Below are positions 58,401 through 64,000 of a DNA stretch of 64,000 nucleotides, in pieces; within the stretch, counting starts at the first letter, position 1; every line of letters begins with the position of its first letter. Both the position numbers and the translations under genes were made by a program. Under the pieces are notes generated by a model that saw only the letters and a list, made by a program, of their open reading frames with translations, did not search any database and was not told the DNA's origin. Source of the stretch: Liolophura sinensis (Eukaryota > Mollusca > Polyplacophora > Chitonida > Chitonidae); NCBI RefSeq assembly GCF_032854445.1, contig NC_088301.1:27140402-27204401 (forward strand). The letters run 5' to 3'.

Positions 58401-61291
58401 ATTCCCTCAGTCTGCAACATTATTCTTACAATGAAGCTGTGCCTGACACAAGGGCACCTGACACAATTATCTCCCTTACTTAGTGCTATCACCAAATCAA
58501 ACTCAAAATCTCCATATCTTCATTAGCATATTAGCTGTTACTCAACTGACCCTGAATGGACCGGCTCCCCTCACTAAACTCCGCCTTGATGTAACCCTGG
58601 GCAACATCCCAGACTATGATTGTGCCCGTTGTGTCGGCAGAGGCCAACCTGAGCATGTATGGGCTGCCAATGTCATGGTGGTAACTCTCATGGGCCCACT
58701 TCAACTAAACATGGTACAATGAATATGTAAACATATAAATTAGAAACAGTATCATCTTCCATGAACTTAATTGTAAAAAAAATTCAAAAGCTAACAAAAA
58801 TGAAATTATTGAGGAGATGAACGTTATACTTTGTAAGGAAGCACTGCTTATTGGATTTAAACACTAGACGGATAAGCATCTTCTTAACTTCAAAAAAAAA
58901 GCATGTGCCAGGTGGCATTAGGGAAATGTAGCTGATTTCTTTCTTTCTTTGATTGGTGTTTTACGCCGTACTCAAGAATATTTCACAGCAGGTTCAAAAT
59001 TTGAACAATAATAATAACGACAAATAATGGCTTTGACACAGTAAAATATTACATCATATTACCTTTGTAACATTGGCCTTATGACCTTCAAGGACTTGGA
59101 TGTTCTGGAAACAATCATAGTGAACTTTAAATCGCAATTAAAATAATACGTGTAAAACATCATTGGTTTTTGTTCACAGGAAAATTAAAAAATATTTATG
59201 GATAAGAAATAAGTTAAAGGTTAAACTAAAATTACCTGTTTTGTTCATCATTTTCATTTATAGAGAAATTAGAATCACTGTTTACATCTCATTTAATGTT
59301 GCAATTAACTGGATTAAAATAAAACGGAAGGATGTTCTAATATTTGCAGCTTCCTCAACTTTTATGCGTTTTTATTACTTTATATGAAGGGGAAAGAACA
59401 AATTTTATAAACAGACCAAAAAATAAACATGTGGAAAGGTTGACAATATATGCTGCATTGCTTTTGATGGCAAAATAATAAAAATTGTCTCATCTAATTA
59501 TAGAAGTTTTAATAACCAAACCCTGATCAATGTATTACAATCAATTATTGCTGTTTGAACAAATCAACCTGGACAAGGAATTGCACATACACTACTGCTG
59601 TTTGAACAAATCAACATGGTCAAGGAATTGCACATACACTACCGCTGTTTGAACAAATCGACATGGTCAAGGAATTGCACATACACTACTGCTGTTTGAA
59701 CAAATCAACATGGTCAAGGAATTGCACATACACTACTGCTGTTTGAACAAATCAACATGGTCAAGAAATTACACATATATTACTGCTGTTTGAAGAAATC
59801 AACATGGTCAAGGAATTACATGCAGAGGACTGCTGTTTGAAGACATCAACATGGTCAAGGAATTACACTGCTGTAGGGCCATACATAAAAGGTGTATGTT
59901 GGGGTAACAAAACTCTTATCAGAAAGTTTTGTTTTATTGTTTATTTGTTTTATTTTGGCTAATGAGGGTTGGTCAGATTAACTCCAATGAATACTTATTT
60001 AATGACGGCCTAATGTACAAATTACCCTGATCAAGCAGCTATCAAAAGTGGTCTGAAACTGCCGTTGTAATGATGATCCTGGTGATATCTGGACATGACA
60101 ACTTGATACAGGATGTCCCTCAAACTACTGGCGCAAATACTGCACTTGACCTGAATGACTAAGTTACGCATTTGTCCGATAATCTAGTGATCTTAGAAAG
60201 CTATTGGGAAGTTTATTTGGAAAGTGGGATATCCTACTGAGAATACAATTCAACACCAATTATAACATTTTATGGACTGCCAAAAAAGCCATCTTGGGGA
60301 CAAATTTTTAAGTCATATACAGTTCTATATACTTTTAATTATGAAAGAAATTATATTAGGACAATCACAAACATACCTGAACAGTTTTTGGATCAATGAC
60401 AACAACAAAACTCTGGCTCCCATGGGCTAACATACCCTGCCATCCCCTACAATACAAAACATGGGGATGAAAGACAATATGTTTTGATCAAATGATCATT
60501 TAAAAACTACCCACGTACATTTAGCTTGTAATTAATTGGAGAGAAGTAGATTTCATTCATATATCTTCTTTTAAATAGTAGTGTCGGCTCTCAGTACAGC
60601 TCTATCTGTCTTGATTCAAAACAGATGTGAGGGGCCTTCGTGGCTCAGTTGGTTAGCGCGCTAGCGCAGTGTAATGACCCAGGAGCCTCTCACCAAAGTG
60701 GTCGCTATGAGTTCAAGACCAGCTTATGCTTGCTTCCTCTCTGGCCGTATGTGGGAAGGTCCGGCATGCTGTTATACTAGTTTGTCCAAGGGTAACATCA
60801 CTGGACCCTTTCCTCCGGGAGGGGTGGTAAAGAGGCTAAACCTTTACTCTTTACTACTCTGTTTATTTACTAGGATATAATAAACCATAAATGTTTGACA
60901 TGGGAGTTAATGTGAGCAAAATCAGTTTTCCTGAGTTTTATCCAATGACAGCTGTTAAAGAAATTCTTGCATTTTTAAAGTCTGTACTGAGTATATTGTG
61001 CGGTCTGGTCATAGACTGGAAAATTAGAACTCTTTCTCATTAACTTTGATTTTCATTCACAAATATTTTAATCATTTTTAGCAATCTTTACCATGTTATG
61101 GTCAAGAATGGTTGATGAAACAGTCATTTTCTCGACAGAACTTCGACCTAACGAAAACTGGACCCTATTCAACCTTTTTCCGGAGTCATATGACAGTTGG
61201 TTATTTAAGACAGGCCCACTTACCAATCGCATGCACCCTTGTTGGCAGGGTGCAGCGACCCTGTCAACACTTTGGGAGCTAGTTTCATCAT
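17198..61291 (-). CDS. WDR11: WD repeat-containing protein 11 (WDR11), complete, 31 coding exons
   Basis: WDR11 is a large WD40 scaffold that, with FAM91A1 and C17orf75, helps capture endosome-derived vesicles at the trans-Golgi and is linked to Hedgehog signalling (family knowledge). Thirty-one exons join with matching phases to 3,882 nt, 1,293 residues plus TAA, against about 1,220 in vertebrates. Diagnostic stretches: YHHDIGSPYMLRLASAD (about 65-81), LLYPRELLILDLEINQTVG (about 262-280), RMCPPMTTKN in exon 11, GIEW at 540, ELWDMKTLTLLREMPKRFPT (612-631), EWSPSH (637-642), VKKIRFAPGRGN (796-807), RLFGDESETHFWTVALHYL (960-978), SQSTIKLVATNLIANGRLS (1120-1138), RWADHLCGP (1185-1193). The first two thirds form WD40 propellers and the last third is helical. 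The start ATG at 61,291 has an in-frame TAG directly before it. The gene converges with ROCK. No database search was run. Confidence 0.97.
17355..18015. repeat. 48-bp minisatellite in the last WDR11 intron
   Basis: About 13 units (core AGTGCTGACGGGTTGAAAAC). The frame stays open for 277 codons on the minus strand only because 48 is a multiple of three. Confidence 0.95.
18299..18443 (-). CDS. WDR11: WDR11 exon 30
   Basis: Encodes SKAVLVMLSLGQFLKVVEML and FDRAVCFLEACMEFGLL. Acceptor ATTCACAG, donor ACTT|GTAAGT. Confidence 0.96.
18645..18890 (+). mobile_element. SINE family A
   Basis: GCTAGCGCAGCGTAATGACC, box B, body and tail TTCTTGAGTACAACGTAAAA. Confidence 0.88.
19634..19714 (-). CDS. WDR11: WDR11 exon 29
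   Basis: Encodes EYSEVMKRWADHLCGPHANQ. Acceptor CTTCTCAG, donor CAAAAG|GTCAGT. Confidence 0.96.
19740..20520. repeat. 50-bp minisatellite filling the intron between exons 28 and 29
   Basis: About 12 clear units (core CTGCTACATGAGAACAGTTA), with decayed copies reaching almost to both splice sites. Confidence 0.93.
20585..20682 (-). CDS. WDR11: WDR11 exon 28
   Basis: Encodes GVQLLCLIDKGLDACRYLQT and WHQAAWLAK. Acceptor GTTGCAG, donor GCTAAG|GTAATG. Confidence 0.96.
20981..21075 (-). CDS. WDR11: WDR11 exon 27
   Basis: Encodes ACLVASIRSSGASQSTIKL and VATNLIANGRLS, highly conserved in WDR11. Acceptor GTTTACAG, donor TCTG|GTAAAT. Confidence 0.97.
21680..21875. repeat. Palindromic block, possible foldback element
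   Basis: GACCCATTATATCA and its complement TGATATAATGGGTC flank the left half. ATCACGAGTTTAA and TGATATAATGG recur in the right half. Confidence 0.55.
22420..22604 (+). mobile_element. SINE family A, 5'-truncated
   Basis: CTCACCAATGCGGTCGCTGT to the tail TGTGAAACATCAATCAAAC. Confidence 0.85.
22931..23097 (-). CDS. WDR11: WDR11 exon 26
   Basis: Encodes KYQLDRVALHDSKRATYEHT and YILLGQTDRAVQLLLETESE. Acceptor ATTATCAG, donor CTTTT|GTAAGT. Confidence 0.96.
23625..23806. repeat. Dispersed repeat E, copy 1
   Basis: About 180 bp homologous to 58,160-58,340; shared blocks include GCATATTCTG, GAAGCCCT and TTGAGGAATTAGGGTA. Type unknown. Confidence 0.75.
24262..24450 (-). CDS. WDR11: WDR11 exon 25
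   Basis: Encodes an acidic, Ser-rich segment, then LERCYDVLCDKESFQ. Acceptor TTTACAG, donor TTCCAG|GTTTGT; phase 0 at both ends. Confidence 0.93.
25002..25086 (-). CDS. WDR11: WDR11 exon 24
   Basis: Encodes LFGDESETHFWTVALHYLRT. Acceptor TTGTTTAAG, donor GTAAG|GTCAGT. Confidence 0.96.
25238..26035. repeat. 42-bp minisatellite
   Basis: About 19 units (core AAAAGCACTGCTCATGTTAT). Open on the + strand for 282 codons because the unit is 14 codons. Variant units recur about eight units apart. Confidence 0.97.
26498..26563 (-). CDS. WDR11: WDR11 exon 23
   Basis: A 66-nt exon encoding ELSDYLPVCKFGTAHRCLLV. Acceptor TGTTTCAG, donor GCCAG|GTAGGT. Confidence 0.93.
27404..27572 (-). CDS. WDR11: WDR11 exon 22
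   Basis: Completes the codon split after exon 21 to give LPEPVFCPHLLSSKA, matching the family's EPVWCPYLL. Also contains CLLQHQPWKTEFSLKL. Acceptor TTTTACCAG, donor GATCA|GTGAGT. Confidence 0.95.
27640..27695. repeat. Three-copy 21-bp repeat
   Basis: GACATAGTTAATGTACAAAT repeated three times. Confidence 0.85.
27953..28098 (-). mobile_element. SINE family A, 5'-truncated, with 10-bp TSD
   Basis: Minus-strand body and tail flanked by ACAACTAATT at 27943-27952 and 28099-28108. Confidence 0.9.
28283..29383 (-). repeat. 73-bp minisatellite of WDR11 exon-21 donor copies
   Basis: Donor hexamers recur at exactly 73-nt spacing from 29378 down to 28356 (15 copies of ACTCAC on +, that is GTGAGT on -, counting the real one), plus a degenerate GTGTAT copy at 28283. 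Each unit contains the exon-21 end (GAGGAGAGRGACCTGCCAG) before the GT. Confidence 0.98.
29384..29552 (-). CDS. WDR11: WDR11 exon 21
   Basis: Encodes SRIIDAEWSCSDKPVITTED and ends ASAAVEERDLP. Acceptor GTCTTATAG, donor CTGCCAG|GTGAGT at 29378-29383, phase 1. This donor is the first of a 73-bp tandem array. Confidence 0.96.
29962..30076 (-). CDS. WDR11: WDR11 exon 20
   Basis: Encodes NRGWVKKIRFAPGRGNMRFL and SSGLEIWDAVE. Acceptor ATCACCTAG, donor GTAGAG|GTGGGC. Confidence 0.96.
30222..31650. repeat. 39-bp minisatellite with 195-bp higher-order structure
   Basis: About 30 regular units (core CTCAGTGACTCAAGGAAAGT) up to 31,420, then decayed units. The variant ACCCAAGG occurs at 30491, 30686, 30881, 31076 and 31271, exactly 195 nt apart. 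Confidence 0.98.
31938..32070 (-). mobile_element. SINE family A, 5'-truncated
   Basis: TTTATTTATTTGATTGAGGT through CATCCGCAGGTTGCT. Confidence 0.83.
32129..32235 (-). CDS. WDR11: WDR11 exon 19
   Basis: Encodes VVNSIAWKGDQIIFGDVEGH and INIWDLK, a canonical WD repeat. Acceptor TTGTTGTAG, donor TCAAA|GTAAGT. Confidence 0.96.
32812..32938 (-). CDS. WDR11: WDR11 exon 18
   Basis: Encodes KEHVIITDSESVVYHFIVEG and SKIPAE. Acceptor CGTTTCAG, donor GCAGAG|GTGAGC. Confidence 0.95.
33092..33118. repeat. Poly-G tract
   Basis: G runs of 8 and 13 separated by one C. Confidence 0.95.
33443..33532 (-). CDS. WDR11: WDR11 exon 17 (less certain)
   Basis: Encodes SLFHPIMLLYSEMSN in the variable linker. Acceptor GATCCAG, donor AACAG|GTAAGT. 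Both phases fit and the frame is open for 29 codons. The residues MLLYSEMSNSDSK align plausibly with the family's linker helix. Confidence 0.7.
33611..33868 (-). mobile_element. SINE family A, near full length
   Basis: Minus copy from the tail TTTGATTGGTGTTTTACGC to the head-region GTGCTAGCATGCTAGCCAGC. Confidence 0.87.
34027..34115 (+). mobile_element. SINE family A fragment, decayed
   Basis: CACCATAATGTTTGCTGAC and TAAAACACCAATCAAATAC. Confidence 0.6.
34445..34476. repeat. (CAGA)n microsatellite
   Basis: About eight CAGA units. Confidence 0.95.
34715..34842 (-). CDS. WDR11: WDR11 exon 16
   Basis: Encodes EWSPSHAIKTLKRRLLQRHE followed by a Pro-rich loop. Acceptor GTCACAG, donor GGGAG|GTAAAA. 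Confidence 0.94.
35288..35825. repeat. 51-bp minisatellite
   Basis: About 10.5 units (core CTCAAGTGAAATGGGCTGAA), open in frame on both strands because 51 is a multiple of three. Confidence 0.96.
35925..36440. repeat. 86-bp tandem repeat
   Basis: About six units (core CACATTATGACATGTGTTAA) spaced 86 nt apart, directly after the 51-bp array. Confidence 0.94.
37407..37515 (-). CDS. WDR11: WDR11 exon 15
   Basis: Encodes QYFAVCFKDQPFELWDMKTL and LLREMPKRFPTVTAL, one of the most conserved WDR11 stretches. Acceptor CGCTACAG, donor CTCTG|GTAAGT. Confidence 0.98.
38124..38447 (-). mobile_element. SINE family B, 5'-truncated, with 13-bp TSD
   Basis: Minus copy lacking box A. Flanked by GAACCATGAGTGA at 38111-38123 and 38448-38460, next to WDR11 exon 14. 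Confidence 0.93.
38477..38549 (-). CDS. WDR11: WDR11 exon 14
   Basis: Encodes KMTPVRKYKGEESPIEFIKV. Acceptor CTTTTACAG, donor TTTAAA|GTGAGT. Confidence 0.93.
38741..38895 (-). mobile_element. SINE family A, 5'-truncated
   Basis: TCTGATTGGTGTTTTATG through GCAGGTTGCTGACAGACC. Confidence 0.87.
39350..39416 (-). mobile_element. SINE family A tail fragment
   Basis: GTACTCAAGAATATTTCACT with nearby body remnants. Confidence 0.65.
40165..40271 (-). CDS. WDR11: WDR11 exon 13
   Basis: Encodes GIEWVNLNSFLSFSFPNPG and LVKNEVMLVDVVSG. Acceptor GAATTACAG, donor TCTG|GTAGGT. Confidence 0.96.
41068..41324 (+). mobile_element. SINE family A inserted in the 32-bp array
   Basis: Full-length copy with box A TGGCTCAGTCGGTTAGCG. 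Flanked by ATACCATTATC (41057-41067 and 41325-41335), which is array sequence. Confidence 0.93.
41455..41681. mobile_element. 227-bp MITE, piggyBac-like (TTAA target site)
   Basis: Flanked by TTAA at 41451-41454 and 41682-41685. Terminal inverted repeats GGCCCGTTCTC and GAGAACAGGCC (one mismatch, weaker similarity beyond). There is no coding capacity. TTAA target duplications are typical of the piggyBac superfamily. Confidence 0.7.
43015..43099 (-). CDS. WDR11: WDR11 exon 12
   Basis: Encodes GYIQIYNLSSGQLVKEYSVH and ends CCATTATCAG|GTGAGA. Its donor (43009-43014) is the first unit of a 32-bp tandem array. Confidence 0.96.
43637..43700 (-). mobile_element. SINE family A tail fragment
   Basis: TATTTATTTGATTGTTGTTG with a decayed body. 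Confidence 0.55.
43749..44091 (-). CDS. WDR11: WDR11 exon 11
   Basis: The largest exon (343 nt). Encodes FSSPLYTPGVSL, LTGLISGVMGHVSVLRMCPP and FQPLLALG. Acceptor CTGTTCCAG, donor TTGG|GTATGT. Confidence 0.96.
44469..44656 (-). CDS. WDR11: WDR11 exon 10
   Basis: Encodes LDVAYDLRCQSDPMRLTKH and GVALIMSDSRVIFWEIK. Acceptor ATTTTCAG, donor GTTATG|GTAGGT. Confidence 0.97.
45312..45331 (-). other. PLE 3' hairpin, hammerhead-like
   Basis: Perfect 6-bp stem (CGATGC/GCATCG) with an 8-nt loop, flanked on the minus strand by TTGATAA before and AAACG after. PLE termini are known to carry hammerhead-ribozyme motifs with this layout (core CUGANGA, stem, GAAAC). Here the first core block is imperfect. 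Confidence 0.45.
46868..47125. repeat. 21-bp minisatellite fused to the PLE frame
   Basis: About 12 units of 21 bp (core GCTGGGTAACCTGAAC). The unit length is a multiple of three and lacks stops, so the array reads on as repeated GGSGYPA in frame with the RT. Confidence 0.95.
47612..47702 (-). mobile_element. SINE family A, cut by the 71-bp array
   Basis: ACTTGATTGGTGTTTTACGC to GTGGGAGGAAAC, where the 71-bp array begins. Confidence 0.8.
47702..49110. repeat. 71-bp minisatellite
   Basis: About 19 units (core GGTGGACAAGTGGGTGAGGG). Three units near 48,663, 48,797 and 49,071 share the same internal deletion of the GAGGCCCAC block. Begins inside a SINE remnant. Confidence 0.97.
49463..49586 (-). 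CDS. WDR11: WDR11 exon 9
   Basis: Encodes CRQRDALMCLHDNGSVTVRV. Acceptor TTTTTTCAG, donor TTTG|GTAGGA. Confidence 0.96.
50425..52847 (-). repeat. 95-bp minisatellite of WDR11 exon-8 donor copies
   Basis: About 26 units. Each carries 33 nt nearly identical to the exon-8 end (MERTGSPFTQ codons) followed by CACACAG|GTGGGA. The real donor is GTAGGA at 52842-52847, and the next copy is exactly 95 nt away. Confidence 0.97.
52848..53028 (-). CDS. WDR11: WDR11 exon 8
   Basis: Encodes LLYPRELLILDLEINQTVG and ends IPMERTGSPFTQ. Acceptor ATCTTCCAG, donor CACACAG|GTAGGA at 52842-52847. This donor is the first member of a 95-bp tandem array. Confidence 0.97.
53570..54005 (-). mobile_element. Two adjacent SINE A copies
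   Basis: A near-full minus copy (53,570-53,818) is followed by a second, decayed minus copy (about 53,826-54,005) ending just before WDR11 exon 7. Confidence 0.82.
54074..54161 (-). CDS. WDR11: WDR11 exon 7
   Basis: Encodes a polar linker, NAERRESSTLAKRVSRILVG. Acceptor TGATACAG, donor CAAAG|GTAAGT; both phases fit. Confidence 0.9.
54910..54985 (-). CDS. Possible alternative first exon of WDR11
   Basis: Inside the intron between exons 6 and 7. ATG followed by 25 open codons (SSDSSKLRESGFSYSNTGKA) to a donor CGCG|GTAAAT in phase 1, the phase exon 7 needs. It would make an N-terminally shortened isoform. A promoter-like cluster lies about 450 bp upstream on the same strand. Inference only. 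Confidence 0.25.
55437..55657. promoter_or_regulatory. Promoter-like cluster of transcription factor motifs
   Basis: Within 45 bp are a GC box (AGGGGCGGGT, 55437), an octamer (ATGCAAAT, 55449) and an inverted CCAAT (ATTGG, near 55472). Further on are TTACGTGAC near 55500, the E-box CACGTG near 55579 and an E2F-type GGCGGGAAAA at 55648-55657. It lies in a repeat-poor intron segment. Confidence 0.35.
56670..56790. repeat. Short GC-rich tandem repeat
   Basis: Alternating AGGCCTCCACC and AAGGCCCCACTA blocks, about three compound copies. Confidence 0.85.
56968..57069 (-). CDS. WDR11: WDR11 exon 6
   Basis: Encodes CIVFIHDFTITRVPSSNGKK then FYISSPSSP. Acceptor ATCTTGCAG, donor CCCAG|GTGAGT. Confidence 0.95.
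57923..58096 (-). CDS. WDR11: WDR11 exon 5
   Basis: Encodes DASRDLLVALHPPYSMIVWN and LLSFAFDPFDPKQ. Acceptor TGTGTAG. Donor GCAT|GTAAGT was preferred over an earlier GTTGCA because it keeps the phase with exon 6. Confidence 0.96.
58160..58340. repeat. Dispersed repeat E, copy 2
   Basis: Diverged second copy in the same orientation, in the intron between WDR11 exons 4 and 5. Confidence 0.75.
58551..58704 (-). CDS. WDR11: WDR11 exon 4
   Basis: Encodes LKWAHESYHHDIGSPYMLR and GTIIVWDVAQG. Acceptor ATGTTTAG, donor CAGG|GTCAGT. Confidence 0.96.
58950..58987 (-). mobile_element. SINE family A tail fragment
   Basis: TTGATTGGTGTTTTACGCCG then TACTCAAGAATATTTCAC. Confidence 0.7.
59063..59104 (-). 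CDS. WDR11: WDR11 exon 3
   Basis: A 42-nt exon encoding NIQVLEGHKANVTK, the first WD-like blade edge. Acceptor TTTCCAG, donor ACAAAG|GTAATA. Confidence 0.93.
59545..59875. repeat. 47-bp tandem repeat
   Basis: Six to seven units (core CTGTTTGAACAAATCAACAT) in the intron between WDR11 exons 2 and 3. Confidence 0.92.
60377..60446 (-). CDS. WDR11: WDR11 exon 2
   Basis: Encodes GWQGMLAHGSQSFVVVIDPK. Acceptor TATTGTAG, donor GTTCAG|GTATGT. Confidence 0.95.
60632..60765 (+). mobile_element. SINE family A, 3'-truncated
   Basis: Intact box A (TGGCTCAGTTGGTTAGCG) and box B, lost after GTGGGAAGGTCCGGC. Confidence 0.88.
61224..61291 (-). CDS. WDR11: WDR11 exon 1 (start)
   Basis: Starts MMKLAPKVLTGSLHPANKG and ends GATTG|GTAAGT in phase 2. 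TAG lies in frame immediately upstream of the first ATG, so the start cannot be further 5' in this exon. It joins WGWQG of exon 2. Confidence 0.9.
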
Positions 61292-61500
61292 CTATGTGTC
61301 TTGGTCAGGTAACCAAGCGACGAAGAGTTCAACTGCAAAAGCTAGAAAAAGAGCTTCGAACGAGATCAGCGCTTCCGGATCACGTCTTCATTTTCCTTGA
61401 CTGGGTTGATGTAAAATTGAAAAGGGGACATAAAACGAACTCGGACTTTCCTGTCGACAAACACTCAGTGCCTTACTCAGGCATGATGTCAAATTTTTTC
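61292..61500 (-). promoter_or_regulatory. WDR11: Probable WDR11 promoter and 5' UTR
   Basis: The 200 bp upstream of the WDR11 ATG lack a TATA box. They contain a minus-strand ETS-type CCGGAAG (plus 61372-61378) and a GACGTG element just beside it, which would suit a TATA-less housekeeping promoter. The transcription start was not determined. Confidence 0.4.
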
Positions 61501-61660
61501 AGCTGTTTTTGCCTAGTTATGTAATAATCTAACATTATTGGCTAAGACAAACATCCTTTGTCTTAGCAATTACTGAACTACCGGCACTCAATATTATTCA
61601 GTCTTGTAAATCATGAAACTCAAGCAAGCAATCATTCTATATACATGTACATGTGCATAT

Positions 61661-61926
61661 ATTTATTTATTTATTTGATTAATGTTTTCACGCCGTACTC
61701 AAAATTATTTCAATTATACGACGGCAGCCAGTATTATGGTGGGAGTAAACCGGACAGAACCTGGGGGAAACTCACAACCATCCACAGGTTGGTGCCAGAA
61801 ATTCCCACGTACCGTCGGAGAGGAAGTCAGCATGAGCTGGACTTGAACTCACAGCGACCGCATTGGTGAGAGGCTTCTGGGCCTTGTGCTGGCGCGCAAA
61901 CCACCTGCGTCACGGAGGCCCGTATA
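61661..61926 (-). mobile_element. SINE family A, full length
   Basis: Minus copy upstream of WDR11, possibly flanked by TGCATATA on both sides. Confidence 0.85.
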
Positions 61927-61934
61927 TGCATATA

Positions 61935-62810
61935 GGACTGTTCAATCAGCAAGCATTTATCTTCCGCAAACATGGCGTACAATGGAGAACCAGAAATTTA
62001 TAACATAAATTGTACCGGTACTTCAACTTTATCAGCGATTAGACCTACATTAAGAATTGCCCTATAGGCCCTATACCCTGCAGGTCAAAGGTGAAAGTTG
62101 ACATTAGTTCAATCCGTGTCACAGGTCATTAGTACCGGTACCTGGAATCAGTATGTAAATTATACAACCTCCTGCATATATGAGTCGCCTGTACAAAGTC
62201 GTCCCGAGGAGACTGATCACCAAAGGCCCGTCTAAAGCCCAACTAATGCACATGGAGTTATCACCTTAACATCAGGATAATGCATACCATTTGTTTTGCA
62301 ATCTTTTTGGCTTTGTTCCAAGAGGGTAAGTATATGTAGTTGAAAATGTTGTTTCTTTTTTTTTTTTGTTTTTTTTTTGTTTTTGTTTATATATATATAT
62401 AGGCCTGTACACCGATAGTACTAAGGCAGTAAGTTGGTATAGCTGCATGTATGATGTCTTATCACAGAAAATTACTTAGGTCCGCATTTTATTCACACAC
62501 AATGCCTCCCGTCGACGAAGAAAATTTTGCATGCAGGCCTAACAAACTGAATGTTAATGTCGTATAAAAGATTTGATGGGACCATACAGAGATATTTTTT
62601 GATAATTTTTCTTTCTTTCTATATGGAATGAAGACCACAAGCTCTTAGTCATGTCGCGTGTTCGACCCCAGCTTTGGCAGGATTGCCTGCGGCCTTGTCT
62701 GTAGTTTTGTCAAGTAGTACCTCATACCGTGCACGCAGCTATTTCACCCAGGCTGTACAGTTGTCTTTAACAAACACAAGACTTAAATATATGATTGATA
62801 TCAAAATACG

Positions 62811-62903
<93 letters not shown>

Positions 62904-64000
62904 ATATGACTGAAAACCTGTTAAGTACGATCACCATTTATTTAACGACACAATTCAATATTCTAGAGGCCAAAAGGCACTAAACACCTGAAGTCTGATA
63001 AGTGTATCAAGTTTTGCTCCAGTCAGATTGCAATGACCTTTCAGTTGGCAGATATGTATATGGGTGGCTTCATGTAACATTCAACGATACACAGGCCTTC
63101 CTACAGAAATGTTAAGTACTACAGAACCGAAAGATGGGGATGTGTCAACGGAAAGTATATCAAACTTGAGCAGCATGCGTTGATCCAAGTGTTGACTTCC
63201 TTCGGGTCTTTCCGGCACCTTCCGGCATAACCGCTAACTTTCTACCGCCACACATATACTATATCACAGTCCATTATTTACCACAGAGATTTTACGCTGA
63301 ATCAGGAGGAAACAACTTAATATATGTGCATTGATTGACCGAGATATTTTTCAAATGCGTACAATAATTAATTACAGAGGGACAGTAGACTGCATTCGGC
63401 AGTCAAATCGCACCCCTTTTTATTAAGGAACTTGACGTTGGGTGAGACCAAGCTGCGGTTTCTTTGAACTTTGAACCATATTATATCACAGCAGTTGTAA
63501 CGTTTACGTCATCTGCTCTTAACAGTAGAACGTTTACTCTCAAAGAAATATTCTGTTAAATTTAACAAACAATCTGCTGTCCGAATGATGCCAGAATGGA
63601 TTGTGCTATTGAAAGAGATTATTCTTTTAAATATGACATACATATTCTATTACTTCAAGAGAACGATACTATCAGAATAACAGGACTTTTTATTAAACAT
63701 GACACAATGGTGTGCTAAATTAACAGAATACAGTAGACTTTCTGTTAAAATTAACAGATTAATTTTTTGAGTGATATAAATAATTAAAGACCCCTAACCC
63801 CTACCCCCCCCCCCCCCTCAATTCCCTTATGCATAAATGCATGAAACTGCACGATTAGTAAATGTTTTGAGCAGACATACACACGAATAAACATCATACG
63901 CTACCAATATCACGCCGGTCCTTAAAGGTTCCAATAGGCAGGGATAATATACGTAGGCCAGGTATATAACTATCGGAGAGAGCCTCACATGATGCCAGCG
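61935..64000. other. Region upstream of WDR11 without recognised genes
   Basis: AT-rich sequence with no supported coding exon. It holds a long (TA)n tract, a SINE tail fragment, a poly-C run near 63,804 and a short block with repeated TCTGTTAAA/TTTAACA words around 63,550-63,765. Confidence 0.5.
62813..62900. repeat. Long (TA)n microsatellite
   Basis: About 43 TA units, directly followed by a fragment of the family-B SINE tail (CATATGACTGAAAA, about 62,903-62,935). Confidence 0.95.

Noticed and set aside
61093-61524. 143-codon plus-strand open frame overlapping WDR11 exon 1
   Set aside because: It is antisense to the WDR11 first exon and promoter, with no family resemblance; more likely a shadow frame.

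Overview
This window is nuclear DNA of an invertebrate animal, most likely a mollusc. It has long AT-rich introns with GT-AG splicing, at least two dozen tRNA-derived SINE copies, a Penelope-like retroelement and very heavy minisatellite content. The mollusc assignment is an inference from repeat style; no species can be named.

Two genes account for essentially all the coding sequence and they converge. On the + strand, from the left edge to 10,795, lies the 3' half of a Rho-associated kinase (ROCK) gene: 14 exons, 527 codons plus stop. It encodes the distal coiled coil, the Rho-binding segment and the split PH domain with its inserted C1 zinc finger; the kinase domain is off the left edge. 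On the - strand, from the start codon at 61,291 to the stop at 17,198, lies a complete WDR11 gene. I traced 31 coding exons, each with an acceptor AG, a donor GT and compatible phases. They total 3,882 nt, which divides by three and gives 1,293 residues plus stop, close to the length of vertebrate WDR11. The 3' regions of both genes meet around 14.4 kb.

The WDR11 introns hold about a dozen minisatellite arrays with units of 21 to 95 bp, together roughly a quarter of the gene. They also hold a Penelope-like element (45.2-47.1 kb) whose reverse transcriptase and GIY-YIG endonuclease are split by frameshifts, a 227-bp TTAA-flanked MITE sitting at the centre of an inverted repeat, and many SINE fragments.

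The main unusual observation is that three WDR11 arrays (units 73, 32 and 95 bp) begin exactly on a real 5' splice site. Every unit carries a copy of the last 10-33 exon bases followed by the GT donor, so the introns contain about 15, 40 and 26 successive copies of the donor. A fourth case, a two-copy 62-bp duplication across a donor, is in ROCK. In the 73-bp array most units could also be read as a 27-nt in-frame mini-exon encoding a copy of the exon's last nine residues. Other points worth checking are a promoter-like cluster with a phase-compatible alternative first exon inside WDR11 (54.9-55.7 kb), a five-unit higher-order repeat, and a SINE nested in another SINE with a perfect 14-bp target duplication.
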